Source of the DNA: Streptomyces sp. VRA16 Mangrove soil
Lineage (GTDB): Bacteria; Actinomycetota; Actinomycetes; Streptomycetales; Streptomycetaceae
Direction of reading: 5' to 3'
NCBI RefSeq assembly: GCF_017377775.1
Contig: NZ_JAFVLN010000004.1
Coordinates: forward strand, 248,001 to 312,000
DNA length: 64,000 nucleotides
Shown here: positions 1 through 8,490 of the stretch, one piece after another
How the letters are laid out: every line of letters starts with the position of its first letter
How positions within the stretch are numbered: the stretch's first letter is position 1
The notes under the pieces: generated by a model
The model's database searches: none
Told to the model about the DNA's origin: nothing
What the model saw: only the letters and a program-made list of their open reading frames with translations
Position numbers and translations under genes: made by a program

Positions 1-405
1 GCGGTGCTCGGCATCAGCCAGCCCGCCAACACGGAACGCCTTTTCGCCACCGCGCGCGACCTCGGGGTGCGGCATCTGCCGGACTCCGCGTGCGGGGTCG
101 ACAACCTTGCGGGCGTGGACGGTTTCGTCGACGCCTTCCTCGACGGCTGTGACCTCGTGCATCTCACGGTCGACCTGGACGTGCTGCCGGCCGCCGAGGC
201 GCCCGGGGTGTCCGCCCCGGCCGCGTACGGCGTCCCGACACCGGTGATCGAGCGGGTCTGCACCCGCGTCGCCGCCTCCGGGAAGCTCGCGCTCACCGAT
301 GTGGCCGAGCTCAACCCGGCGTACGACGTGGACGCGCGCACCGCCCGCGCGGCCGCCCGTCTCGTGCACCGCACGGCACTGCTGTGGGAGCCGCTCAAGC
401 CCTGA
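1..405 (+). CDS. hutG: Formimidoylglutamase-like ureohydrolase, C-terminal part
   Basis: The reading frame is open from the first base, so the N-terminal half lies outside the window; what remains is about 134 residues. It carries a TVDLDV motif followed by APGVSAPA, which is the manganese-binding SxDxD region and following loop of the arginase/agmatinase/formimidoylglutamase family (first Ser replaced by Thr), and then a closing helix region with DVAELNPAYD, also typical of the family. Formimidoylglutamase hydrolyses formimidoylglutamate to glutamate and formamide in histidine degradation. The choice of HutG over agmatinase rests on overall likeness to Streptomyces HutG and on recall, since no other hut gene is visible here. 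Confidence 0.65.
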   Translation, partial: AVLGISQPANTERLFATARDLGVRHLPDSACGVDNLAGVDGFVDAFLDGCDLVHLTVDLDVLPAAEAPGVSAPAAYGVPTPVIERVCTRVAASGKLALTDVAELNPAYDVDARTARAAARLVHRTALLWEPLKP

Positions 406-512
406 GTCCGGCTCCCGTTCCGGGGCGGCGGCCGCCCTCACGGCCGCCGCCCCACCCTTCCCAGCCTTTCCCCCTGTCCCCCCGTCCTTCCGCTCCACCT
501 GGAGGTGCATGC

Positions 513-1889
513 ATGGCACTCTCGCAGCAGCTCGACACCGACGGCACGACCCGAGAACCGGCGTCGGGCGGCTCCCCCAGAGCCTCCGCCTCCAGCTCCC
601 ACGACGAACCCGTCACGAAGTTCCACTGGCGCGTCACCGCGACGACGTTCGGCGCGAACTTCTCCGACGGCTACGCGCTCGGCATCATCGGCGCGGCGCT
701 GCCCGTCCTGACCGACACGATGCATCTGTCGGGCGTCTGGCAGGGCCTGCTCGGGGCGTCCGCGCTGATCGGTCTCTTCTTCGGCTCGATCCTGCTGGGC
801 GGGCTCGCCGACCGGATCGGCCGGCAGAAGCTCTACGTCGCGAACTTCATCCTCATCACGATCGCGTCGGCGGCGCAGCTGTGGGCCCACGACCCGACGA
901 CGCTGTTCGTGCTTCGGCTGCTGATCGGCTTCGGGCTCGGGGCCGACTACGCGGTCGGCCCCACCCTGCTCTCGGAGTTCGCGCCGCACCGGCTGCGCGG
1001 GCTGCTGCTCGGCTCGCTGACCGTGCTGTGGACCGTCGGCTACGTCGTCGCGAACGTGCTGGGCACCTTCATTCCGCTGTCCGACTCGGCGGCCCATTGG
1101 CTGCTCGCCTCGGGGGCGATTCCCTCCGCGCTGGTCCTGCTGATGCGCATCGGCACGCCGGAGTCGCCGTCCTGGCTGGACAGCGTCGGCCGCCACGAGG
1201 AGGCCGCCCGGATCCGCCGCGACTACCTGGGCCAGACCGACGCGCAGCCCGCGACGGCGGTCGCGGCCGAGCCGCCCAAGGCGCGGTACCGGGAGCTGTT
1301 CGCCCGCGGTCAGGCCCGTAACACCTGGTTCGGCGTGCTCTTCTACAGCGCCCAGGTACTGCCCTACTTCGCGATCTACACGTTCGTGCCCGCGATCCTC
1401 GACGCGCTTCAGATAGGCAACGAGGACGTCGGCTATCTGCTGCTCAACCTGTTCCTGCTGGCCGGCGGTGTACTCGGCCTCTGGCCGGTCTACCGGATGG
1501 GACGGCGCCCGTTCACCACCTGGACCTTCCTCGTGATGACCGTGTGCCTCGGTCTGATGGCGGTGCTGTCCGGCGCCTCCGGCTGGTGGCTGATGGTGCC
1601 GTTCCTGCTCTACACCTTCATCATGGCGGCGGCCTCCAACATCACCCAGGTCTATCCGGCCGAGCTGTTCCCAACGCCCCTGCGTGGTTCGGGCGTCGGC
1701 TTCCTCAACGGCACCAGCCGCATCGCCTCCGCCGTCGGCACCTTCGTGCTGCCGGTCAGCCTGAGCGCCTGGGGAATGGGCTGGTCGATGGCGTGGATGA
1801 CCGGCGTCCTGGCCATCGGCACCGTCGGCAGCCTCCTGTGGGCCCCGGAGACGAAGGACACCGTCACGGCGGAAGAAATGATCCACTGA
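513..1889 (+). CDS. MFS transporter, sugar-porter-like
   Basis: A 458-residue membrane protein of the major facilitator superfamily with about twelve hydrophobic segments. The start at 513 is chosen because GGAGGT sits at 501-506, just upstream; the longer open frame upstream is proline-rich noise. Family marks are the loop GGLADRIGRQK between helices 2 and 3, R-rich segments after helix 4, and a PETKD motif near the C terminus, which resembles the PETKG of sugar and organic-acid porters. The substrate cannot be read from the sequence; aromatic acids, sugars or histidine-pathway acids are possible. It follows the hutG-like gene by 107 bp and is closed by a strong hairpin at 1926-1955. Confidence 0.85.
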   Translation: MALSQQLDTDGTTREPASGGSPRASASSSHDEPVTKFHWRVTATTFGANFSDGYALGIIGAALPVLTDTMHLSGVWQGLLGASALIGLFFGSILLGGLADRIGRQKLYVANFILITIASAAQLWAHDPTTLFVLRLLIGFGLGADYAVGPTLLSEFAPHRLRGLLLGSLTVLWTVGYVVANVLGTFIPLSDSAAHWLLASGAIPSALVLLMRIGTPESPSWLDSVGRHEEAARIRRDYLGQTDAQPATAVAAEPPKARYRELFARGQARNTWFGVLFYSAQVLPYFAIYTFVPAILDALQIGNEDVGYLLLNLFLLAGGVLGLWPVYRMGRRPFTTWTFLVMTVCLGLMAVLSGASGWWLMVPFLLYTFIMAAASNITQVYPAELFPTPLRGSGVGFLNGTSRIASAVGTFVLPVSLSAWGMGWSMAWMTGVLAIGTVGSLLWAPETKDTVTAEEMIH

Positions 1890-1925
1890 CCCACACCGCC
1901 GCTTCCCGACGCCCCGCGTCGTGAT

Positions 1926-1955
1926 GGGCCCCGCCGTCCTGGGACGGCGGGGCCC
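1926..1955. terminator. Hairpin terminator between MFS gene and broken gene
   Basis: Perfect 14-bp inverted repeat, GGGCCCCGCCGTCC, with a 2-nt TG at the centre. It starts 37 bp after the MFS stop and lies 8 bp from the 3' end of the opposite-strand pseudogene, so it may serve both. No U-tract follows, as is usual in Streptomyces. Confidence 0.75.
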
Positions 1956-1962
1956 CCGGTGC

Positions 1963-2357
1963 TCACGGGCCGTCCGCCGGCCGCCCCGCCACGACGAAGT
2001 CCCGGTACTCGTCACCGGCCATGCCCTGGTTCGCCCACCGACGGGGCACGGCGGCGGTCCGGCCGGCCGCCGCGCCGAGCGCCCCGGCCGGGTCGTCCGC
2101 CACGGCCACCGGAAGCCCGAAGTCCTCTTCGTCCGTGTCGTGCAGCGGCGGCAGCGCGTCCAGGTCCCAGGTCACGGGATCCGAGTCGAGCAACTCGTGC
2201 AGGTACACCTCTACACCTCGAAGCGGCCCTCGGCGGGCCGGATCTCGACGTACGCGACTTTGGGGCGGTCCGGTCCGCCGCACGGCCCGAGGAACTGTTC
2301 CACCGTCCGTCCCCGGTGGAGGGCTCCGAGGAGGAACTGTTCGGTGAGATGACGCAC
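1963..2357 (-). pseudogene. Hypothetical protein gene broken by 8-bp duplication
   Basis: On the minus strand a frame opens with GTG at 2357 (VRHLTEQFLLGALHRG...) and runs to ...RPAEGRFEV, where it meets a TAG. The natural continuation (YLHELLDSDPVTWDLDALPP...) is in another frame and runs to the stop at 1963. The break is a perfect 8-bp tandem duplication; removing one copy joins the halves as ...GRFEV-YLHELL... in a 128-residue protein. The small, acidic C-terminal half (DTDEEDFGLPVAVADD) looks like a real protein. I do not recognise the family. The gene lies divergently from the phosphatase gene and ends beside a terminator. A sequencing error cannot be excluded. Confidence 0.65.
2204..2219. 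repeat. 8-bp tandem duplication causing frameshift
   Basis: TACACCTC occurs twice with no gap (2204-2211 and 2212-2219). On the coding (minus) strand it reads GAGGTGTA twice and introduces an in-frame TAG. Slippage is the likely origin. Confidence 0.85.
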
Positions 2358-2436
2358 GTCACAAGCCTGTGCGGCTCCGGGTGGCACAGTGGAGCCGATG
2401 ACGATGTCCCCTACACGCACCTCGGAGGCTTCCCGT

Positions 2437-3102
2437 ATGCGTCTGATCCTCATCCGGCACGGACAGACCCCGTCCAACGTCAAGCACCTGCTGGACACCG
2501 GGGAACCGGGGCCCGGTCTGACGCCGCTCGGGCTGGAGCAGGCCGCCGCGCTGCCGGAGGCGCTGGGGCGGGAGGCGATCGACGCGCTGTACGTCTCGAC
2601 GCTGCTGCGCACCCAGCTGACCGCCGCGCCGCTGGCCGCCGCCACCGGGCTCGACGTCCGGGTCCGTGACGGCATCCGGGAGCTGATCGCCGGGGATCTG
2701 GAGATGCGGGGCGACAGCGAGGCAGCCGCGCTCTACATGGAGACCGCGTTCGCCTGGGCGGCGGGCGACACCGCGCGCCGGATGCCGGGCGGGGAGAACG
2801 GGGTGGAGGCGCTCGGCCGGTACGACGCCGTCGTCGCCGAGGCCGCCGCGTCGGGGGCGACGGTGGCGCTGGTCAGCCATGGCGCCGCGATCCGCACCTG
2901 GGTCGCCGCGCGGGCCACGAACGTCGATGTGCCGTTCGCGGCGTCCCACCCGCTCAGCAACACGGGCGTGGTCGTCCTGGACGGGTCGCCCGAGGAGGGC
3001 TGGCGGGTGCTGCTGTGGGAGGGCGAGCCGCTGGGCCCCGCGGACACCGACCCCGGCACCGACGGACCCGCGGGCGACACCTACCCCGCACCGGCGGCCT
3101 GA
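2437..3102 (+). CDS. Histidine phosphatase family protein
   Basis: A 221-residue member of the phosphoglycerate-mutase-like histidine phosphatase family. The start at 2437 gives the classic opening MRLILIRHGQT, in which the His of RHG is the phospho-acceptor, and it has CGGAGG upstream at 2423-2428. Further family features are an Arg in the LLRTQLTA segment and a second His in VALVSHGAAIRTW. The last 25 residues are rich in D, P and G and are probably disordered. The substrate is unknown; members act on sugar phosphates, nucleotides or phosphoproteins. It ends 4 bp before the 3' end of the convergent FadR-type gene. Confidence 0.85.
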   Translation: MRLILIRHGQTPSNVKHLLDTGEPGPGLTPLGLEQAAALPEALGREAIDALYVSTLLRTQLTAAPLAAATGLDVRVRDGIRELIAGDLEMRGDSEAAALYMETAFAWAAGDTARRMPGGENGVEALGRYDAVVAEAAASGATVALVSHGAAIRTWVAARATNVDVPFAASHPLSNTGVVVLDGSPEEGWRVLLWEGEPLGPADTDPGTDGPAGDTYPAPAA

Positions 3103-3106
3103 CGGC

Positions 3107-3814
3107 TCAGGCCCGTTCGCGCACGGCCGCGTGCGCGTCCCGGTCCGCCTGCGCGAGCAGCCGGGCCATGGCCGCGCCGGCGCGCTCGGCGGCGCCGTCC
3201 CTGATCGCGTCCAACACCGCCCGGTGGCTGGGCACCGGGTCGTCGGCGCTGCCGTGCGGGCCGTGCACGATGCTGTCGCGGGCCCGCAGGGCCGGGGCCG
3301 TCAGGGCGTGCAGCATGGCCAGCATCTCGTTGCCGGAGGCCGCGAGAAGCGCACGGTGGAAATCGGAGTCCGCGGCCACCGCCTCGGCCGCGTCGTCCCC
3401 GGCCCGCGCCATACGCTCCAGCGCCGCTTCGAGATCCGCGAGGTGCCGCCCGGTGCGCCACTCGGCGGCCCGGCGCACCGCCGCGGGTTCCACGATGGCG
3501 CGCATCTCGGCGAGGTCGCGCAGCACGGCCCGTGCCTCGCCGCCCTCGACGCGCCAGCGGATGACGTCCGCGTCGAGGACGTTCCAGTCGGCGCGCGGGC
3601 GCACGAAGGTGCCCCGCTTCTGGCGGGAAGCGACGAGCCCCTTGCCCGCGAGGACCTTCAGCGCCTCGCGGATGACGGTGAGGCTGACGTCGAACTCCGC
3701 GCCGAGGTCGCGCGGATCGAGGGTGGCGCCGACCGGCGCCGCGCCCCCGACGACCCGGGAGCCGAGCGCCTCCACGACATCCCCGTGCACTCCGCGCCCG
3801 GCGTAGGACACCAT
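3107..3814 (-). CDS. FadR-subfamily GntR transcriptional regulator
   Basis: A 235-residue regulator. Residues about 10-75 form the winged HTH, with SLTVIREALKVLAGKGLVASRQKRGTFV spanning the recognition helix and wing (shown here in part: SLTVIREALKVL). The rest is the helical FCD effector domain, with RAIVEPAAVRRAA, DSDFHRALLAASGN and a late HRAVLDAI, whose Asp/His residues usually bind metal and a carboxylate ligand. The start at 3814 is preceded on the coding strand by GGAGAGGAG. FadR/FCD regulators often control sugar-acid or organic-acid catabolism. The adjacent decayed SDR gene at 3922-4180 may once have been its target. Confidence 0.85.
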   Translation of the reverse strand: MVSYAGRGVHGDVVEALGSRVVGGAAPVGATLDPRDLGAEFDVSLTVIREALKVLAGKGLVASRQKRGTFVRPRADWNVLDADVIRWRVEGGEARAVLRDLAEMRAIVEPAAVRRAAEWRTGRHLADLEAALERMARAGDDAAEAVAADSDFHRALLAASGNEMLAMLHALTAPALRARDSIVHGPHGSADDPVPSHRAVLDAIRDGAAERAGAAMARLLAQADRDAHAAVRERA

Positions 3815-3921
3815 GACCGACTCCTCTCCACGCTCCGAGCCGGTGACTTTATTTCGGGCTTGCCGCAGGCTCAACGCCAGGGCCGGTGCACGACGGTGCC
3901 AGGCAGCGTTCCACCGACCCG

Positions 3922-4180
3922 GTCGGCGTCGTGACGGGCGCCGCGGCCGGGATCGGCGCGGCCACCGTGTTGGTCCGGGCGGACGTGGCGGAGGCCGGGG
4001 ACCGGGAGCGCGTCCTCGACGCCGCCCCTGCCCACGGCCGGGTGCGGGTGCTGATCTCGAACGCGTACACAGTGGAGGGGGCCCCGGCCGCCGAGATGAC
4101 ACGGACGTTGGACATCCTGAGACCGCCGGCTCGCCGTCAGTCCCACCGGCGGGTTCCTCGCCTTCCAGGCGGTGCCGTGA
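3922..4180 (+). pseudogene. Decayed short-chain dehydrogenase/reductase
   Basis: Plus-strand remains of an SDR. GVVTGAAAGIGAATV is the NAD(P)-binding Gly-rich motif, but it is followed at once by LVRADVAEAGDRERVLDAA, so the roughly 35-40 residues that normally separate these blocks are missing. The next block is RVRVLISNAYTVEGAPAAEM (the NNAG region). A frameshift follows: LAVSPTGGFLAFQAVP, the family's helix-5 region, continues in another frame and stops at 4178-4180. The catalytic Ser-Tyr-Lys part is absent. The gene is dead by deletion, frameshift and truncation, and it lies between the FadR gene and the chitinase gene. Confidence 0.6.
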
Positions 4181-4225
4181 AGTACGGTCCGCCGATCCGC
4201 GTCGACGCCGTTGAGAGGACCTCCC

Positions 4226-5284
4226 TCAGCCCTGGAACAGCCCCTTCACATTGTCCCCGAAGGTCCACCCCTTCGACCCGTCCCAGTTGACCGACCAGGT
4301 CATCAGGCCCTTGAGCGCCCCGCCGTACGTGTGCCACGCCTCCGCGACCTGATCCGTCGTCATATAGCCGCCACCGGCCCCCGGTTGGGCGGGAAGCCCC
4401 GGCACCTGCCGGTCATAGGGCACCTTGATCGTGGCGCCCTGGACGACGAGCCCCTTGTTCAGACAGTCCGTCTGCGCGGTGAAGCCCTTGACGGTGCCGG
4501 CGGAGTAGGAGTCGCCCGAGCATCCGTACATGCTGCCGTTGTAGTACTGCATGTTGAGCCACCACAGGCGGCCGTTGTCGGCGTACTTCTTGATGATCGG
4601 GAGGTACGCGCCCCAGATCGAGCCGTACGTGACGCTGCCGCCGGTGACGTACGCCGTCTCGGGCGCCATCGTCAGGCCGAACCCGGCCGGCATCTGCGCC
4701 AGGATTCCGTCGATGATGCGGATCAAGTTGGCTTGTGAGGTGGAGAGTTGGGAGATGTTCCCGCTGCCGGTCAGGCCCGTCTCGATGTCGATGTCGATGC
4801 CGTCGAAGTTGTACCGCTTCAGGATCGGCACGATCGTCTCGACGAACCGGTCGGCGACGGCCGTGGAGTTGAGGTCGATGCCGGCCGCGGCGCCGCCGAT
4901 GGACATCAGGAGGGTCGCGCCCGCGTCCTTGGCCTGGCACATCTCGGCCGGGGTGGCGACCTTCACGCCGGTGTCCATACCGTCCTCCCACAGGGCCGTG
5001 CCGTCGGAGCGGATCACGGGGAAGGCGGCGTTGATGACGTTGTAGCCGTGCTGGGCGATCTCGGGGTTGGTGATCGGGGTCCAGCCGAAGGGCGGGTGGA
5101 CCCCGTTGGCAGCGCCGTCCCAGTTCTCCCAGTAGCCCTGCAGGACCTTGTCCGACGGCCGCGGCTTCGTCGCGCAGGTGTCGGCGGCGGGCGCGGAAGG
5201 GGCCGTGACCAGGAGCGTGGTGACGGTGGCGGCCGCCGTGAGGGCGGCGGCGAGGAGGCGGGGGGTGCGGCTGCGGCGAGACAT
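4226..5284 (-). CDS. Secreted GH18 chitinase
   Basis: A 352-residue exported glycoside hydrolase family 18 enzyme that cleaves chitin to oligosaccharides outside the cell. Residues 1-34 are a signal peptide (RR near the start, a hydrophobic core, and a cut after APSAPA). The signature DGIDIDIE is at 161-168, with Glu168 the catalytic acid; SIGG at 128-131 and the late WSVNWD also fit the fold. There is no chitin-binding module, so this is a single-domain enzyme resembling the bacterial ChiD-type or endo-acting group. The start is preceded by GGGAGC on the coding strand. Chitinase-type DasR repeats lie 57-89 bp upstream. Confidence 0.92.
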   Translation of the reverse strand: MSRRSRTPRLLAAALTAAATVTTLLVTAPSAPAADTCATKPRPSDKVLQGYWENWDGAANGVHPPFGWTPITNPEIAQHGYNVINAAFPVIRSDGTALWEDGMDTGVKVATPAEMCQAKDAGATLLMSIGGAAAGIDLNSTAVADRFVETIVPILKRYNFDGIDIDIETGLTGSGNISQLSTSQANLIRIIDGILAQMPAGFGLTMAPETAYVTGGSVTYGSIWGAYLPIIKKYADNGRLWWLNMQYYNGSMYGCSGDSYSAGTVKGFTAQTDCLNKGLVVQGATIKVPYDRQVPGLPAQPGAGGGYMTTDQVAEAWHTYGGALKGLMTWSVNWDGSKGWTFGDNVKGLFQG

Positions 5285-5340
5285 GGGGGCTCCCGTGGGG
5301 TGGAGGACCTGAGTTGTCGCGAGCATGTCGCACGGTAGGG

Positions 5341-5373
5341 AGGCCCAGACCTTTCGTCAATGGGTCTGGACCA
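5341..5373 (-). promoter_or_regulatory. Chitinase-type DasR-like repeats upstream of GH18 gene
   Basis: Two 12-bp blocks, AGGCCCAGACCT (5341-5352) and GGGTCTGGACCA (5362-5373), each match 10 of 12 positions of the known Streptomyces chitinase repeat/dre forms (TGGTCCAGACCT, TGGTCTAGACCA). They lie 57-89 bp upstream of the chitinase start, where such sites usually overlap the promoter. DasR, the N-acetylglucosamine-responsive GntR regulator, is the expected binder. This assignment is by motif only. Confidence 0.55.
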
Positions 5374-5553
5374 ATGCGGCACCGAGGGCCGCGGACGGGT
5401 TCCGCCGCGGTTTCCTGACGGCAACGCGCCCGAAACACCCGCTGCCTACGGTCACCCGCACACCGGTCATGGCTGCAACGGCCGGTGGGCGCGGGGCCGC
5501 ATGCCGCCCCGGCGCGAACCAGCCGTCTTCCACCGAGCTTTCAGGGAGGAACG

Positions 5554-6918
5554 ATGGCTGTCGCCGCGCACCCCGATGCGGATGCCGTCGCACCCGCACA
5601 GGACCCGCACCCCGTCGACGTACGGCCGCCGCTGCGCCGGCTCGTGCCGCTGAGCCTGCAGCATCTGCTCGTCGCGTACGCGGGCATGGCCACGATGCCG
5701 CTGCTCGTGGGCACCGCGCTGCATCTGCCCGAGGAGCGGATACGGATCCTCATCAGCGCCAATCTGCTGGTGAGCGGGCTCGCCACGCTGCTGCAGACGC
5801 TGGGCGTGAAGGGGTTCGTGGGGGCGCGGCTGCCCCTGGTGATGGGCTCGACGTTCACCGCGATCACCCCGGCGATCCTCATCGGACAGGAGCACGGCCT
5901 CGCCGCCGTGTTCGGGGCCACGATCGTGTCGGGCCTCGTCACGGTGGCGGTCGCGCCGTGGTTCGGCCGGTGTCTGCATCTGTTCCCGCCGCTGGTGACG
6001 GGGACGGTGATCGCCGTCATCGGATTCTCGCTCGTGCCGTCCGCGGCCGGGCTCGTGAGCGGCGGGAAGGGCGGCGGACGCGGGCTCGCGCTCGCCGCCG
6101 TCACGGTCGCCCTCGTCGTGCTGGTCGAGCGGCTCGCCCCGCCCGCCGTCGCCCGCTTCTCGGTGCTCGTCGCGATGGCCGCGGGAACCGTACTGGCCGT
6201 GCCGATGGGCCTGTTCGACGGGTCGGGAGTGACCGAGGCGGACGCCGCGACCGTGCCGGACCCGACCGCGTTCGGGGCGCCCACGTTCGTCGTGCCCGCG
6301 ATCGTCGCCATGCTCGTCGTGCAGCTCGTGAACATGGTCGAGTCGGTCGGCGACACCCTGGCCGTCGGGCAGATCGTGGAGCGCGGCGACGACGCTCCGA
6401 CGGTCGTGCGGGCGCTGCGCGCCGACGGCGCCGCCACCGTGGTCTCCGGCGCCCTGGCCTCCTTCCCCATCGTGACGTTCGGGCAGTCGGTGGGCCTGGT
6501 GAGCGTGACCCGGGTGCGCAGCCGTCATGTCGTCGCCCTGTCGGGGGCGTTGATGGTGGTCCTCGCCTTCGTGCCGGTGCTCGGGGCCGCCGTCGCCGCC
6601 GTGCCGGGGCCGGTGCTCGGCGGGGTGTCGCTCGTCATGTTCGGCACGGTCGGCGCGGTCGGACTGCGCATTCTGGCCCGCGCCGATCTGAGCGACTCCC
6701 GCAATCTGCTGACCGTGGCGCTCGCCTTCGGACTCGGCATGATCCCGGTCGGGGCCCCGGACTTCTACGCGCCGCTGCCCTCGTACGCGCGCACAGTCCT
6801 GGACAGCGGCATCGCCGTCACCGGCATCGTCGCCTTCCTCCTCAACCTGCTGTTCCACCACACCCCGTCCGTCTCCCTCCCCCTCCGCCTCCGCGTCCGG
6901 AAGGAAGCCGCCCGATGA
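5554..6918 (+). CDS. NCS2 nucleobase permease (xanthine/uracil type)
   Basis: A 454-residue polytopic membrane protein of the nucleobase:cation symporter-2 family. The core includes LQHLLVAYAGM in the first helix region, VMGSTFTAITPAIL, the conserved NMVESVGD segment (about residues 260-267) whose Glu contacts the nucleobase, and the downstream signature FGQSVGLVSVTRVRSRHV. The start at 5554 has GGGAGGA at 5544-5550. It overlaps the next gene, a guanine-deaminase-like amidohydrolase, by 4 bp (ATGA), so the two are translationally coupled. A purine such as xanthine or guanine is the likely substrate. A second NCS2 permease lies 2.5 kb downstream. Confidence 0.88.
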   Translation: MAVAAHPDADAVAPAQDPHPVDVRPPLRRLVPLSLQHLLVAYAGMATMPLLVGTALHLPEERIRILISANLLVSGLATLLQTLGVKGFVGARLPLVMGSTFTAITPAILIGQEHGLAAVFGATIVSGLVTVAVAPWFGRCLHLFPPLVTGTVIAVIGFSLVPSAAGLVSGGKGGGRGLALAAVTVALVVLVERLAPPAVARFSVLVAMAAGTVLAVPMGLFDGSGVTEADAATVPDPTAFGAPTFVVPAIVAMLVVQLVNMVESVGDTLAVGQIVERGDDAPTVVRALRADGAATVVSGALASFPIVTFGQSVGLVSVTRVRSRHVVALSGALMVVLAFVPVLGAAVAAVPGPVLGGVSLVMFGTVGAVGLRILARADLSDSRNLLTVALAFGLGMIPVGAPDFYAPLPSYARTVLDSGIAVTGIVAFLLNLLFHHTPSVSLPLRLRVRKEAAR

Positions 6919-8273
6919 CCCGCCCGATGACCCGCCCGCTGCCCCACCTCGTCGACACGATCACCGATGTCACCGTGTACAGCGGCGGTTCCTGGCGGAC
7001 GGGGACGGACGTCCACCTCGTCGACGGCCGGGTGCAGGCCCTCGTACCGAAGGGTCAACTGCCGCACGGGGCGCGGGTGCTGGACGGTTCCGGGGCGCAT
7101 CTCACCCCCGGTCTCGTGAACACGCACACGCATCTCTTCCAGGCCGGTCTGCGCGGGATCGGCGAGGGGTTGCCGCTGCTGTCGTGGCTGAGCGCCGTCG
7201 GCGAGGAGGCGGTGGCGCTCACCCCCGAGCGGGCGTACTGGACCGCCGCCGCCGCGGCGGCCGAGGCGCTGCGCAGCGGTACGACGACCCTCGTCGAGCA
7301 CATGTGGCCGCATCCCTCCCCCGAGGTGCACGACGCGGTGCTGCGGGCGCTGCGCGACAGCGGGGTGCGGGCCGTGCTAGGCCGCGGGGTCGCCGACCGG
7401 GCCGACCGCAGCCGCAAGTGGGGCTTCGATCCGCGGCTGATGCAGCCGCTGAAGGAGGCGCTCGCGCACACCGACGAACTGATCGGGGCCGCGCGCGGCA
7501 GCCGGGTCGGCGTCGGGCTGGCCGTGCCCAACCCGCGGTGCCTGACGCCGGAGGGCATGGAGGCGGTGCGCGCGTACGCCGACGAGCGTCAACTGCCGGT
7601 CTCGCTGCATCTGTTGGAGACGACGACCGACGAGACGATGTGCCGGCAGCACGCCAGTGTCGGCGCCGTGGCCTATCTGGAGCGGGCCGGGTTCCTGTGG
7701 GAGCGACTGCTGGCCGTGCACTGTGTGGAGCTGGACGCGGCGGGCCGTGCGACGCTGGCCCGGCACGGGGTCGGCGTCTCCTACAACCCGCTCAGCAACA
7801 TGCGTCTGGGCAGCGGCATCGCCCCCGTACCCGAGATGCTGGCGGCCGGCCTGCGGGTCGGGCTCGGCGTGGACGGGGCCGCGAGCAACGACACCCAGGA
7901 CATGCTGGAGGCGCTGCGCATCGGCGCGTATCTGCAGCGGGCCGCCCGCCGCGAGGCCGATCTCCTCGGTTTCCCCGAGATGTTCGCGCTGGCCTCGAAC
8001 GGCGCCAACCGCGTCCTCGGCCTGGAGGAGCGCCCCGACGGTGTGCAGCCGGGCGTCCAGGCGGACCTGGTGCTGCACCGGTTCGACCAGGACTACGCCT
8101 GCCTTCCCGTACGCGATCCGGGGGCGACCCTGCTGACGTGCGCGGGCAGCAGGACCGTGGCGGCGGTCCTGGTCGGCGGCGAGCTGCTGGTCCAGGGCGG
8201 GGAGCATGTCCGGCTGCCCGGAGCGGAGTTGGCGGACGGGCTGCGTTCCACCGCATCCGTTACCCCCGCTTAA
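6915..8273 (+). CDS. Amidohydrolase, guanine/8-oxoguanine deaminase-like
   Basis: A 452-residue cytosolic metal-dependent hydrolase of the ATZ/TRZ-cytosine deaminase superfamily. Metal-ligand motifs are LVNTHTHLFQ (His71, His73), HLLE with its His, LAVHCVEL and GVDGAASND with the Asp. This pattern is typical of 8-oxoguanine deaminase, guanine deaminase and hydroxyatrazine-type enzymes, which remove an exocyclic amino group from a purine or triazine ring. The start at 6915 overlaps the permease stop; a second ATG at 6927 is also possible. Its coupling to a nucleobase permease supports a purine deaminase that converts guanine-type bases to xanthine-type products. Confidence 0.82.
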   Translation: MTRPMTRPLPHLVDTITDVTVYSGGSWRTGTDVHLVDGRVQALVPKGQLPHGARVLDGSGAHLTPGLVNTHTHLFQAGLRGIGEGLPLLSWLSAVGEEAVALTPERAYWTAAAAAAEALRSGTTTLVEHMWPHPSPEVHDAVLRALRDSGVRAVLGRGVADRADRSRKWGFDPRLMQPLKEALAHTDELIGAARGSRVGVGLAVPNPRCLTPEGMEAVRAYADERQLPVSLHLLETTTDETMCRQHASVGAVAYLERAGFLWERLLAVHCVELDAAGRATLARHGVGVSYNPLSNMRLGSGIAPVPEMLAAGLRVGLGVDGAASNDTQDMLEALRIGAYLQRAARREADLLGFPEMFALASNGANRVLGLEERPDGVQPGVQADLVLHRFDQDYACLPVRDPGATLLTCAGSRTVAAVLVGGELLVQGGEHVRLPGAELADGLRSTASVTPA

Positions 8274-8395
8274 CGCCGTGATCCCGGGACGAAACACACG
8301 CCGGGCAGGGTGAGGTCATCGCGTACGGCCCCGGGCGACCGGGGTCCGTGCCAGCCCACGGCGCCGGGCCCGGACGGGGTCCGCCGTGACCGTGC

Positions 8396-8419
8396 CCGCG
8401 GACCTCTGTGCGTCCGCGG
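8396..8419. repeat. Inverted repeat upstream of dioxygenase gene
   Basis: Perfect 8-bp inverted repeat CCGCGGAC/GTCCGCGG with an 8-nt spacer, about 70 bp upstream of the dioxygenase start. It could be an operator or an RNA hairpin; no U-tract follows. The rest of the 217-bp gap shows nothing else. Confidence 0.4.
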
Positions 8420-8490
8420 TGGGGATCGCAGGGGCGGTGACTGCATCCCGTAGACCTCACTCCTCCCTCACCACAGGAGCGAAAGCCGCG

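Noticed and set aside
384..512. Upstream extension of the MFS gene with Pro-rich residues
   Set aside because: No Shine-Dalgarno at 384 and no likeness; GGAGGT precedes ATG 513.
5325..6914. Long N-terminal extension fused in frame to the amidohydrolase (982 residues in all)
   Set aside because: The extension is Arg-rich shadow of the permease gene; the amidohydrolase begins at the ATGA overlap at 6915.
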